Source: Stenocarpella maydis
Lineage: Eukaryota; Ascomycota; Sordariomycetes; Diaporthales; Diaporthaceae
Reading direction: 5' to 3'
Length of the DNA stretch: 64,000 nt
Assembly (NCBI GenBank): GCA_002270565.1
Contig: NQMI01000050.1
Span: 1 to 64,000 of the forward strand
The position numbers were made by a program, and so were the translations under genes. Shown in pieces: positions 38,201-48,066 of this stretch. The notes under the pieces were generated by a model, which saw only the letters and a program-made list of their open reading frames with translations, did no database searches and was not told the origin of the DNA. Positions within the stretch are counted from its first letter, which is position 1; every line of letters begins with the position of its first letter.

Positions 38201-40118
38201 CTCATAGCCAGAAACGGCTTGGCCAACAGATGCCGACTCTGGATATCCAGCCGGGGGTGTGATATGTTGAGATGATTGGAAGGCGCGTTCGTCAGGCTCA
38301 CTGGCCAAGATGCTTTGGGTATACCATTGGTCACCCTCATGAAGTCCAGAAGTCGGGTACCAGTCCTGTGCGTGGATTGTAGAAGGAAAGCTGTTGCTTT
38401 CATCTACACCTGGCCCGCCGCCAACACGCACATTCTGGATATCAGGAAAGGCTCCAGGCATGATAGCTTTATCGTCACTGTCGAGGCTCGTAACGCCGAG
38501 CCATTGCTCAACAGAATCGCTCTTCTGTAGAGACATGCCATTCTTCGGGGTTTCTTCGCCAAACATATGTGCCACGGTTGTCTTGGTGGCAGTGGAGTCC
38601 TCCAGAAGCTCGTGACGTTGCAGCCCAGCGTCGTACTCAAAACCTCGCTCCTCGAACTCCCTCTGACATTCGAAGCAGCAAAAGCTTCGAAACGATGGTG
38701 ACTCCAGAATGTCTTTCATTAGACCCTTCGCCGACGGCCGATTGCGCGGTTTCTCCTGAAGCAGGTCCCTCACCCAAACTAGTGGCTCATTATCGTGCTC
38801 AACAGTATTCGCCTTCGTTAATTCATCCAGCCAGGCGGTGACCACAGGAAGGTTGGCATAAACGTAGGGCTGGTCGGAGTTGTGTTTTCTTGCATTCGCC
38901 TTGATCCGAAGTTTGAGTTCAGCTACTGAGCCACCGAGCAGCCTTGTCGACATCTCGAGGAAAACCACTCCCAACGAGAACATGTCGCTTTTGGAGTTTC
39001 GCTCTTCCCTTTTGGCAATCTCCGGTGCCTGATAATCGGGACTGACTGGTGTGTTCTGATGCCTTGTGGCACTGACAGAACGATTGGACCAATTGTAGGC
39101 CGAGCCGAAATCACTGACGTAGACCTCATCACGATAGATCAAGATGTTCCGCGCAGTGATGTCCCGGTGCCTGATTTTGCTCTGATGGAGATAATTGACA
39201 GCACCGGCGAGGCAGCCAAAAAATCTTCGGAGCGAACTCTGACACTGATATTCGGATGAGATACCTCGCGGCCTCGCGAGGAGGTGTTCCAGATCCAATT
39301 CTGCCACAGGCTCCATAATGTATGATATATACTCTGGGTCCGTGTAGCTGGCGACGATCTTGACTAGATGACGATGCCTGAGTTGCTTCAAGTGACTAAG
39401 CTCACTGATTAGGGTACTCTGATTGTCACGGCTTCTGTCAGAATCCCGGCCTCTCAGGACCCTCTTGCGGGCAAAGCTCCTAAGACTCAATCGGCTGTAC
39501 ACAAGATCTACACCACTGGATTCTATCAGCAAGGATCATGATGAGAATCACACATTGCTTCTCCGCGCCACCATGGCATGTCGAGGGCCTAGGTTATCCA
39601 ACTTACCCAAAACTTCCCTGTCCCAGCGTCCTGATGGGTTTGAAATAATTATCGCCACTTCCAGCAATAAGGAAGTGCTTTGATGCCCCGTCTGTTTCCA
39701 TGAGCTTCGCATCGGCCAGGAAATAACCTTGCGCATCCAGAAATGCCTGTCTCAGGTCCCTGCCGTCCTTCCTCTGGAGGAAGGACGGCAATGTGCGCTC
39801 ATTGTAAGGCAGGTAGAAGTCGTTGAACTTTGCCCTGAATTCGTCCATAAACTCGAGTGCGCCGATGTTCTGGAGGATGCCATATGTCCTGGGTGTGGTG
39901 CACCAGCGAAGCGGGCCTTTACGGCCTGCTCCGCCATCCAAAATTTCCAGCAGTATCTCAAGGCCCTGGATGTTCCTATGTGAGATATTCCCGGTGCCTT
40001 TCCCAGAGAGGGGTGGAGTGCAGAGTAACTGTAGTTGAGTTTCGATGTCCTCATCTGGCAACACAGCAGATCCTGGCGCCCGCCTAGCCCGGGATGACAA
40101 CCACGAGAAGAATGACAT
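35234..40118 (-). CDS. Protein kinase with C-terminal ankyrin repeats
   Basis: Two exons (40118-39607 and 39515-35234) joined across a 91-bp intron that splits the glycine-loop codon; about 1,597 aa. Residues 1-164 form an N-terminal region that begins MSFFSWLSSRARR. The kinase domain follows: loop LGQGSFGG at 165-172, a candidate lysine in ARKRV (K188), HRDITARN with D289, DFG at 306-308 and APE at 334-336. All the usual catalytic residues are present, so an active Ser/Thr kinase is likely. A CxxC plus His patch lies just after the kinase. A long acidic, Ser-rich linker of about 800 residues follows, containing two degenerate duplicated blocks (about 576-645 and 693-760). Ankyrin repeats occupy about 1235-1585 (for example SALHLAVEN, TPLHLAVRR, TALHLAILSG). 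I do not recognise a named ortholog; ankyrin repeats usually bind partner proteins. It diverges from the HeLo gene at 40547. Confidence 0.88.
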
Positions 40119-40543
40119 GGTGCCAGGCCTAGGTGAATAACCAGCACTCACTATGGACGGCAAGCGCAACACAAGACCTCATCAGCAGACCGTGGGTTCA
40201 ATCGAGTGTTGGCTTCGACAGTTCGGAGTCGTAGACTGAGCCGCAGAAGTTTGTGATGGCATTCGTGACCTTCCGTTTGGAGACCATGACCCCTCGCGAG
40301 GCTGTGGGTTCAATCTTATCAGTGGCAGTCGATGCAGGCTGCAGCTAGGTATCCCTTTCGAGACTGGCCTCCGCTGAACCAGTGCGATAACGAGCGGCTG
40401 ATACAGGAGGAGTCACACAAATAACATGCGCCTCCGCCCACACACGGCAGCTGTCCAGCCGCCTCCTTTTCCGAGTTCCAGCCATGAAGGATCAAGAAAC
40501 GCCACGACGGATGCCTCTGATCACATAAAAAAGATCAAAGTGT
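40119..40543. promoter_or_regulatory. Shared divergent promoter of kinase-ankyrin and HeLo genes
   Basis: About 425 bp separates the two start codons, so one intergenic region must drive both genes. It contains a 12-bp direct repeat (GTGGGTTCAATC) at 40192-40203 and 40304-40315, a possible shared control site. No clear TATA box is evident. Confidence 0.55.
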
Positions 40544-40546
40544 ATG

Positions 40547-42289
40547 ATGGCAGGTCTCGACGCCGCGGCAGCCGGCGTCAGCTTCATTGGTTTTGCCTTC
40601 CAGGGTTGTGTACAGGCTTTTGAGTTCTTCGAGACGACCCAGAATATCGGCTCGGACGGCGACCTCCTGAGGACAGGTTTAGAGATACAGAAGTACCGTT
40701 TGCTCAGATGGGCGGAGCGATCTGGGTTAGGGAAGAACGAAAGACCTGCGCTCAATTGGCAGCTTGCCAGACTCGTGTTGGACCAACTGCTATGGATGTT
40801 GACGTCTGCTGAGAAGCTGAAAACCCGTTACCACCTGGAGGTGTCCGAAGAAACGTTGGAACTGGCCGAAAAGCTCCGCGCTGCGGGATCACCAAAGCAA
40901 GGAATTGCAAAGTTCATTTCTCGCCTGCGACCAAACATCCAGACGTCCGCGGGGAAGATAATCCAAGAAAGCAATTCTACAGTGCAAAGGCTGCGATGGG
41001 CAACGCGCGACAGAACCAAGCTGAAGCAGTATCTGGACGACATCAAGAAACTGATGGACAACCTGGATATGCTGCTTGAACATGTCGAACGGGAGAGTGG
41101 TAGGGTCGACATGGAAAAGCTCCTGCGCGGGCTTGTCTCCTTCATCCCGAGCACCGCGGAAGCGGAGCAAATGGAAGAGCTCATTGATGTCGGAAGGCAC
41201 CATCGGCACGCCAGCGAGGAGGCGATAAAAGCCGCGGCCTACGTGAAGCAGGTCCGACTGGTCGTCGGCGCGGACAAACGTGAAGACGAGGAGACACCGT
41301 CCATCAGAACAGCACCCAGCTTCATGCCGAAGCTCCGGAAGTTGAAGCACCGGCACCTGCGACCCAGAGCCGGGGGCGAAATGCGCGAGGCCGGGCTAGA
41401 GCTCTGCCTGTACCGAGACGCACCCGTCCTCGTCCAGTGGAAGCTCGCCGAGGGTCCCGACTGGGTGAGGTTTGAACAGCAGATGAAGTCTCTGGCTGTT
41501 CTTCTCATGAGCCTGGTCCACGAATCCTTCCACTCGCTTCCCTGCATGGGGCTGGTCTCGGTTAAGGACAAGGGGCGATATGGCCTGGTGTTCACGTTGG
41601 CAGAAGGTGCCCTCGATTTGCAAGTGACAGGGCTGGATGAGCTGGTCAAGAAGACGCAACGGGTGTCACTCGCGAGGCGACTCGACGTCAGCCGCAGCAT
41701 GGCGGAGGCGGTGCTCCAGCTGCACACGGCAGGTTGGATGCACAAGTCGCTGCGGCCGGCCAACATCGTGTTCCAGGCCAAGCAGGGGGCGAAGCCAGAG
41801 GAGGTACTGCAGACGACTCCGTACATAGTCGGGTACGACTATGCACGGCCAGACACCCAGGACGCGGCCAAAGCCTTCACCCAGGCCCCCGAGACGAGCC
41901 TGAGATCAGAGCTGTACCGCCACCCACAGGCCCGCGGGGCGGAGCGGCAGACATACCAGAAGAGGTTCGACATGTACGCACTGGCGTGCCTTATCGTGGA
42001 GATCATGACCTGGAAGTCCCTTGCAGACCTGCATTCCAAGCACAGGGACCCGGGCTTTGGAAGCAGGCTGGAACAGGCAGAAAGTACAAACGGCGTGACT
42101 GAGGTGCCGTCGCTGGACGAGCTCATGGGAGAGCAGGGGGCTGTGGACGATGTGGAGCACCAGGCCGGGGCCCAGGTGGTGAGGGCAGTCAGGAGGTGCC
42201 TGGCAATGAAGCAGGTCGGCGGTATGGAAGATGCAGGGCTCGAGGACCAGATGGCCGTGGTCGAGATGCTGTCGTGGTGCAGGGTCTAG
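40547..42289 (+). CDS. HeLo-domain protein with C-terminal pseudokinase
   Basis: A single exon of about 580 aa (an in-frame Met also lies at 40544; residue numbers here count from it). Residues 2-200 match the HeLo fold: a hydrophobic first helix (AAAAGVSFIGFAFQGCVQAFEFF), a GSDGDLLRTGLEIQKYRLLRW segment, then helices rich in Leu and Lys. HeLo domains, known from the HET-S cell-death protein, form helical bundles that attack membranes when activated. Residues about 285-581 form a kinase-like fold: candidate lysine K300, HKSLRPAN at 400-407 in place of HRDLKPxN, GYD at 430-432 in place of DFG, and DMYALACLIVEI at 476-487 as subdomain IX. The catalytic Asp and the metal-binding Asp are both lost, so this is a pseudokinase. 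No HET-s prion tail is present. It is head to head with the kinase-ankyrin gene. The MLKL-like role is inference. Confidence 0.82.
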   Translation: MAGLDAAAAGVSFIGFAFQGCVQAFEFFETTQNIGSDGDLLRTGLEIQKYRLLRWAERSGLGKNERPALNWQLARLVLDQLLWMLTSAEKLKTRYHLEVSEETLELAEKLRAAGSPKQGIAKFISRLRPNIQTSAGKIIQESNSTVQRLRWATRDRTKLKQYLDDIKKLMDNLDMLLEHVERESGRVDMEKLLRGLVSFIPSTAEAEQMEELIDVGRHHRHASEEAIKAAAYVKQVRLVVGADKREDEETPSIRTAPSFMPKLRKLKHRHLRPRAGGEMREAGLELCLYRDAPVLVQWKLAEGPDWVRFEQQMKSLAVLLMSLVHESFHSLPCMGLVSVKDKGRYGLVFTLAEGALDLQVTGLDELVKKTQRVSLARRLDVSRSMAEAVLQLHTAGWMHKSLRPANIVFQAKQGAKPEEVLQTTPYIVGYDYARPDTQDAAKAFTQAPETSLRSELYRHPQARGAERQTYQKRFDMYALACLIVEIMTWKSLADLHSKHRDPGFGSRLEQAESTNGVTEVPSLDELMGEQGAVDDVEHQAGAQVVRAVRRCLAMKQVGGMEDAGLEDQMAVVEMLSWCRV

Positions 42290-42577
42290 GAAAGTGGCCC
42301 AGGTCGAAGGGTCGAGGGTCGAGGGTTGGTGGTGTCTGATTAGAGAGGGTTAGGGTAATGCTCGGCTTATCCCACTTACACGGCCCTCAATCGCCGCTAT
42401 CGGGCTTGACTGATAGCAACAACCCCGACCACACGGCTGTGATAGCCGGCAGCACGCACACATGTCTCGGGCACAAGGAGCACGACTCCTAAGGGGACCG
42501 CCGCAGCTCCCTTCTCTTTAGAGGAATCGTGACCGGGTTGAAAACGAGAGCAGCCAGGAGCACACCTATCAGCCACC
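42290..42577. other. Intergenic between HeLo gene and gcv1
   Basis: 288 bp between two plus-strand genes; it holds the HeLo 3' end and the gcv1 promoter. A short GGGTCGA tandem and one TTAGGG unit (near 42348-42356) are visible. Confidence 0.5.
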
Positions 42578-43924
42578 ATGAGGAGAATCACATCAGTCCT
42601 GAGGCCTCAAGCCGGCCTCCGCGCCATGTCCTCACTGCTGGCCTCTTCACCACCGAGGCCATCTCAGTTCGCACCACGCCGGCAGAGGGGCAATGCCTCG
42701 CCGCGCGCCCCCGCAGGCAGGAGCTACTCGGCCGAGCCTCCCCTGCGCAAGACGGCCCTGTACCATCTCCACCTCGCCCACGGCGCGAAGATGGTCCCCT
42801 TCGGCGGCTTCCAGATGCCCGTCCAGTACTCGGGCCTCTCCGTCTCCGAGTCGCACAAGTTCACCCGCACCCACGCCTCGCTCTTTGACGTCTCGCACAT
42901 GGTGCAGCGTATCTTCAGCGGGCCCGATGCCGCCGCCTTCCTGCAGAGGGTCACGCCCTCCAGCCTCGAGGCCCTCCCCGCCGGCAGGAGCACCCTCTCG
43001 GCGCTGCTGCACCCGGGGACCGGCGGCATCGTCGACGACACCGTCATCACGAGGCTGGCCGACGACAGCTTCTACGCCGTCACCAACGCCGCCTGCCGCG
43101 ACAAGGACGACGCCTACCTGGCCTCCCAGCTTGCCGCCTTCGGGGGCCGCGTCGAGCACGAGAAGCAGGACGACAAGGGGCTCGTCGCCCTGCAGGGCCC
43201 CCTGAGCGCCGCTATCCTGGAGTCCGTGCTCGCCGACCCCGAGGCCGTGGGCCTGTCGAAGCTGTACTTTGGCTCGTGCACCTCGGCCAGCATCAGGCTG
43301 CCCGGCATGGGCGTGTCCAGCCCCGTGCTGATCAGCCGCGGCGGCTACACCGGCGAGGACGGCTTCGAGATCTCGGTCCCCTCTGCCGAGGAGACCGTCG
43401 CCGTGACCGAGGCCCTGCTGGCCGCCGGCCCGGAGAAGCTCCAGCTCGCCGGCCTCGGCGCGAGGGACAGCCTGAGGCTGGAGGCAGGCATGTGCCTATA
43501 CGGCCACGACCTGGACGACACCACTACCCCCGTGGAGGGCGGTCTCAGCTGGATCATCCCCAAGGAGCGCAGGGGCGCCGACGCCGGGTACCACGGCGCC
43601 GAGCTCATCTCCAGGCAGCTCGTCCTCAAGAGCAAGGGCGGCCTGGGTGTCGAGAGGAGGAGGGTCGGGTTCGTAGTTGAGGGCGCACCCGCGAGGGAGG
43701 GCGCTGAGATCGTGAGCAAGGAAGGCGACAAGATTGGTGTGGTCACCAGTGGGTGCCCCAGCCCGACGCTGGGCAAGAACATCGCCATGGGATACATCAA
43801 GGACGGGTTCCACAAGTCGGGCACCGAAGTGGATGTCGTTGTGAGAGGGCGGAAGCGTAAGGCTACGGTGAGCAAGATGCCATTTGTGGAAACAAAGTAT
43901 TGGAAGGGCACTGCTCCTGCATAG
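42578..43924 (+). CDS. gcv1: Mitochondrial aminomethyltransferase (glycine cleavage T-protein)
   Basis: A single exon of 448 aa. The T-protein transfers the methylene carbon from the aminomethyl-lipoyl H-protein to tetrahydrofolate, releasing ammonia, in the mitochondrial glycine decarboxylase complex. The first 50 or so residues are rich in Arg, Ser and Pro and lack acidic residues, as expected for a mitochondrial presequence. Family motifs follow in order: MVPFGGFQMPVQYSG, FDVSHM, LHPGTGGIVDDTV, LVALQGP, GGYTGEDGFE and GLGARDSLRLEAGMCLYGHDL, then GGLSWII and GYVKD-like GYIKDGF near the end. The length is usual for the family. Very GC-rich coding sequence creates long shadow frames on the other strand, which I ignored. 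It is convergent with vma13. Confidence 0.97.
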   Translation: MRRITSVLRPQAGLRAMSSLLASSPPRPSQFAPRRQRGNASPRAPAGRSYSAEPPLRKTALYHLHLAHGAKMVPFGGFQMPVQYSGLSVSESHKFTRTHASLFDVSHMVQRIFSGPDAAAFLQRVTPSSLEALPAGRSTLSALLHPGTGGIVDDTVITRLADDSFYAVTNAACRDKDDAYLASQLAAFGGRVEHEKQDDKGLVALQGPLSAAILESVLADPEAVGLSKLYFGSCTSASIRLPGMGVSSPVLISRGGYTGEDGFEISVPSAEETVAVTEALLAAGPEKLQLAGLGARDSLRLEAGMCLYGHDLDDTTTPVEGGLSWIIPKERRGADAGYHGAELISRQLVLKSKGGLGVERRRVGFVVEGAPAREGAEIVSKEGDKIGVVTSGCPSPTLGKNIAMGYIKDGFHKSGTEVDVVVRGRKRKATVSKMPFVETKYWKGTAPA

Positions 43925-45041
43925 GGACGAGAGTTCGGGTAGCGTTACTGCAAAACTTCAACAGCACTCAAGGGCCGGGGAAAAGGCGGGATCGGATATC
44001 AACAGCATTCAACAAAAGGTCATGTGGATATATGGTTATCTGTCTGCAATATGCAACACTCGATTACGGTAGAGATAATGGGAAAGAGTCTCCGCTTGAG
44101 ACGTCTACTTCTAACCCGACTTGACCCTGCACACCACCCCTTTGACCGGAACCACCTTTCTAAACCATATACGCCTCATTGGGTTGGGTATTGATGCATC
44201 GCAAGCTAAATGGGGAAATCGGTAGATAGGCTTATGTCCAGATCATCAAGGACTGCCTCTTGCCAGGGCTGTCTGCCGCGCCTCGCCTGTTCCTTTCGTG
44301 AAGATGCGCTTGTCCCGTTCAACACCCGGCTGCACATACCGAGGCTCTTGCCTCGTTCAACAGTTCCACAGTGCGGTCCTTCAAGCAAGTCTAGTAAGAT
44401 AGCCATATGCCCCGAAACAGCATGCCATAGCCGTTCCGTTGACGGAAAAATGAGTTCTTAGGTGCAAAGTGCCCGGTTCACCTTGGAATGCTCCAAGAGA
44501 CCCCAAGGGTAAGCCGGCATACGATAGCAAAGAATATTCCTTGCCCAGAAGTAAGATTACCAAACGCGATACCTAGCCAAATTCCAGAAGACTTTCAAAT
44601 GTGTTGCTCGCCTCGGCAAGAGCATGTGAGGCAACAGGACCCACGGCTGATCTCATCCAGGCATAGTCATCCCGACTGGGGGACAGTCTCTTGGGATCAG
44701 ATTCGAGTTTCTCAACGACCTGGAATCATCTCCAGTTAAAACCCTCGTGCGGTCAGGTGGCTATGTACGGGGCTTTACAGTCCTCGAGGCTGGCAAATAT
44801 CAGCTGCAGAGATCCCAGGCCTGCCATTCATTACCAATGGCACAAAAGCGAATACTCGCCTCGACCTTTCATGCCAGTTACATCTTCAGCCCCCCCCCCC
44901 AAAAAAGAATATACGACACAGCAGGCCGACTAAGAACACGAACAACTCAGAATACAAACTAGCAATGCTTCGTAACAATACTCACATATGCTACGTCCCG
45001 CCCACCACTCTGCAACCCCGCCCCCCCATCAGGATAAACCC
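43925..45041. other. Convergent intergenic region
   Basis: 1.1 kb between the 3' ends of gcv1 and vma13. No gene recognised; a C11 run followed by A6 lies at about 44890-44906. Confidence 0.55.
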
Positions 45042-46646
45042 TTATTTGTCGTTATTCTCAAAGCTATACTTGAGCCAGCCGCCCAGCGCCCTCAGGCTTT
45101 CCCACCTCACGTTCTCGTCCGCCTCTCCCATGAGTTGCATGACCCTCGTCTTGAGACCGAGCTTCTCGAGGGTGCTGCGCCGCTCCGGCACCTCGCGGAC
45201 GAGGTTGCCGACGTCGTTGCAGGCGATGGCCAGCACGGCCTTGTCGTTGTCCCAGGGCTTGGTCATGATATCGGCCAGTTTCTTGAGCAGCTCGCCGTTC
45301 TCGTAGTCGATGATCTTGCGCGCGTTCTCGGCCCAGAACACGGTGCTCCTGTGGGGCGGCGACCACCGTAGGTGGCCCGACTGCACTTCGGCCACGTACT
45401 CGTCGAATGTGGTCTTGGTCTTGGTATACTCCTCCAGCAGCTCCTTGAGCGCCGCCAGCTCCTCCTGAAGATCCGGGTCCGTCAGCTGGCGGGTGCTAAG
45501 GTTCTGCACCAGGGCGGGCAGGCGCACCAGCACCGCCTGAGGGAGAAGGGTCTTTTGGTTGGTGCGCAGGAGATTGTAGAGCGTGGAGACGAGGAGGCGG
45601 GTCGTCTTCTCTTTGGGAGACAGACGAAGGAGCTGTGTGTAGAGAATAATAATGTCATGTTCGCTGTCAAAATGTCAGCACCGATGCCCGCTAAATGATG
45701 ATGCACAGAAATGCGTGCTCGGCGGCCGTGTCTTACTCGTTCAAGTCATCTCCGACTGCCTCGCCCTCGAAGCTAAGTTGCCAGAGGACAAGCAGCACGT
45801 GGTAAAGCAGCTGCAGGCCAACCCCACCGCCCAAGGAGCCATCGGCCTCTGTGTTCCGGGAGAGGCCAGTCGTGCCGCTCCACAGGCTCGCAGACACATC
45901 ACCGTTCGAAACGCCGCAGGCCTTCTGTAATATCTCTATAAGCGGGGCGACAGTCTCGCTACGCTGAGCCCAGAACTGCTTCCGGGAGGGACTTCCGTAC
46001 AGCAGCGAGGAGTACTCGAGCACGCCGATATCCTGCAACCCGGCGTCTGAGTTCTTGGTCAGGGAGGACAGGTAACTAAAGAGGCGTGGGAGGGCCTTCT
46101 TGACAGTCGCCGTGGACTCGTCGCGGGAGCTGGCCATCATGGTGGTCAGGACGGTCGAGGTGAGAAGGGGAATGGGGTCATCGGGGCTGGAAGAGTGTTC
46201 GAGCAGCGGGAGGAAGTGCTTGTAGGGGTCGCCGTTCTTGAAGAGCGCTTTCGACAGGGAGGGGACGCCTATGAGCAATGGGTCAGTGGCTGCAAGACGA
46301 TATCCGGCCCTTTGCGAGGGGCGCATGCGGACGCACGAGTGTCCAACGTACTGTCGAGCAGGTCGCTCAGCAGGACTAAGATGTACTGCACGACATCTGA
46401 CCTCTTCCGCGCCAGTTCCAGGACGCTGGGCTTGCCCTCCTCGCCGACAAACAGTATCCGGTAGCCATCGAGATCACCCTCGACAATCTGTGCGCGTGTC
46501 TCCTTCTTTGCCCGCTCGACAGCCTTGATCTTGGCCAATTGGTCATCGCTGAGGGTACCAGCCCGCACCGCGCCCTCCCAAGGGATCGGCCGTTGGCGGA
46601 TGTTGTTCTGCAGCGAGGCGAGGTAGGTTGGCGGGTCCAGCGACAT
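45042..46646 (-). CDS. vma13: V-type proton ATPase subunit H
   Basis: Three exons (46646-46352, 46268-45737, 45663-45042) with introns of 83 and 73 bp at GTACGT/TAG and GTAAGA/CAG. The spliced protein is 482 aa, close to yeast Vma13. Subunit H sits between V1 and Vo and regulates ATP-driven proton pumping into vacuoles and endosomes. Exon 1 carries N-terminal blocks (IPWEGAVRAG, DQLAKIKAVERAKKE) and a DGYRILFVGE segment. Exons 2 and 3 continue the HEAT/ARM-like helices. The conserved C-terminal domain includes SGHLRWSPPHRS and FWAENARKI, then VGNLVREVPERR and ends with LRALGGWLKYSFE. The junctions keep frame through DLLDSVPSL and LNDEHDII, which supports the model. Confidence 0.95.
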
Positions 46647-48066
46647 GTTGCCTCTAGTCTGGTTGTGAATAGTCGTCGGTTGAAGGGGTGCAAGGAGAAA
46701 GGTGGAGGGGATATTGGAGGTCAGGGGCTAGGACAATGAGCTTGGAAGCTCTCGCTGGTGGCTGCGGGTCTGCGAAGGTCGTGGCTTTAGTTGTAGTTAT
46801 GGCTGTGGTTATGGTCGAGGTCGAGGAGCTGGGAAGCTGGGAAGCACGATTACGAAACGGCATGGGCAATCAGCTGCCTTACCGCACCAGCTTGGCGGGC
46901 ACTCGTCAGCTAGCTAAGTAGGTACCTGGGCAGGTAGAGCTGCAGCAGCTCCTCTTGGGTTCCTCTGCTGCCCCCCCCCCAGGCCTGTACTAGCAATTTC
47001 TGGTGCTTGGTTAGTACTCCATATACGGGTCTAGATTTGGACCAGGCCGCAGTGCTTCTTCAATCCTCAGCTACGGCTTTTGAGCACAAGTATTCATACT
47101 GTGAAAAACATCGATAATCTAGCCATCTGATTGCCCACTGAGAAACAATAAACAATACGTCTGACCATCTACGGAGGCTGTTCTCTGGCCTGGTCTTACG
47201 GGAGCGGCCACATCGGCTTCGTTGAGCTGTCTTGAGCTCAATAGCTTGCATTCAGTATCCTTCCACATCATGCCTCATCATCTATCCACTGTCGCATGGG
47301 TATCCATCCAGATGCCTCGTCTCGTAACGTCCCGAGTTCGTTGATTTGTACAATAATCATCTCTTCTCATATCCATCCATCCCGCCCACCCATCTAGTGA
47401 GATCAACCATAAAACTCTTGTCGTCGTCATTACCGTGCTCTGCGACCTGCCCGGTCCGATCTACTCTCATAACCAGTTTCCATCATCATTCCTTTCCCTT
47501 CATCTCATCGTTCGTCATCCCGCCACCCGCCCTCATGTCTCATCATCCACACGCATGCTGTCCCGAGAAGAAGGAATGAGGGCTGAGAGGTCTCCCCCAA
47601 GAGGTTTATCCTTCTTATTCCTTCCATAAACGCCAAGAAATATTATCAAAAAAGAACCCAGCGATTGAGACGGGAAAAAAAGGGGGCGAAGTGCCAACAA
47701 TACGGGAGGGCTTGAAGATTAGTGATATATACCAAGGACTCCAACCTGCTGACCTGACAGCGGGCTGGGTCTTATCCATGTAAAGATTTGCGGATTTTGG
47801 CAACCATGAGGGATTTGGTGTTCTTCTCATGGAGTTCTGGGTATTTGATCTGACGTTGTGTACACGGGGGATCTTGATGTGTTTGTTGTGCTCATGCCTC
47901 TCCGTTAAGAGGTTCGGGTCGCTCTCGGGGAGGAGAGGACGGACGCTTTTGGTGGTTGTTGACAAAGGAAACATGAGATACACGATTTTTTTTGTAGAAT
48001 TATTGAAAAAGGGAAAGCAGTGACAGCCCTAGAAGGCGGCCGCCACTCTTTTTATTTTTCTTTTGA
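46647..48066. other. Intergenic upstream of vma13
   Basis: 1.4 kb that includes the vma13 promoter and 5' leader and the 3' flank of the next minus-strand gene. A C10 run lies at 46971-46980. No further gene seen. Confidence 0.5.

Noticed and set aside
42647..43205. Long frames antisense to or out of frame with gcv1
   Set aside because: Codon-bias shadows of the very GC-rich T-protein gene, which is itself unmistakable.
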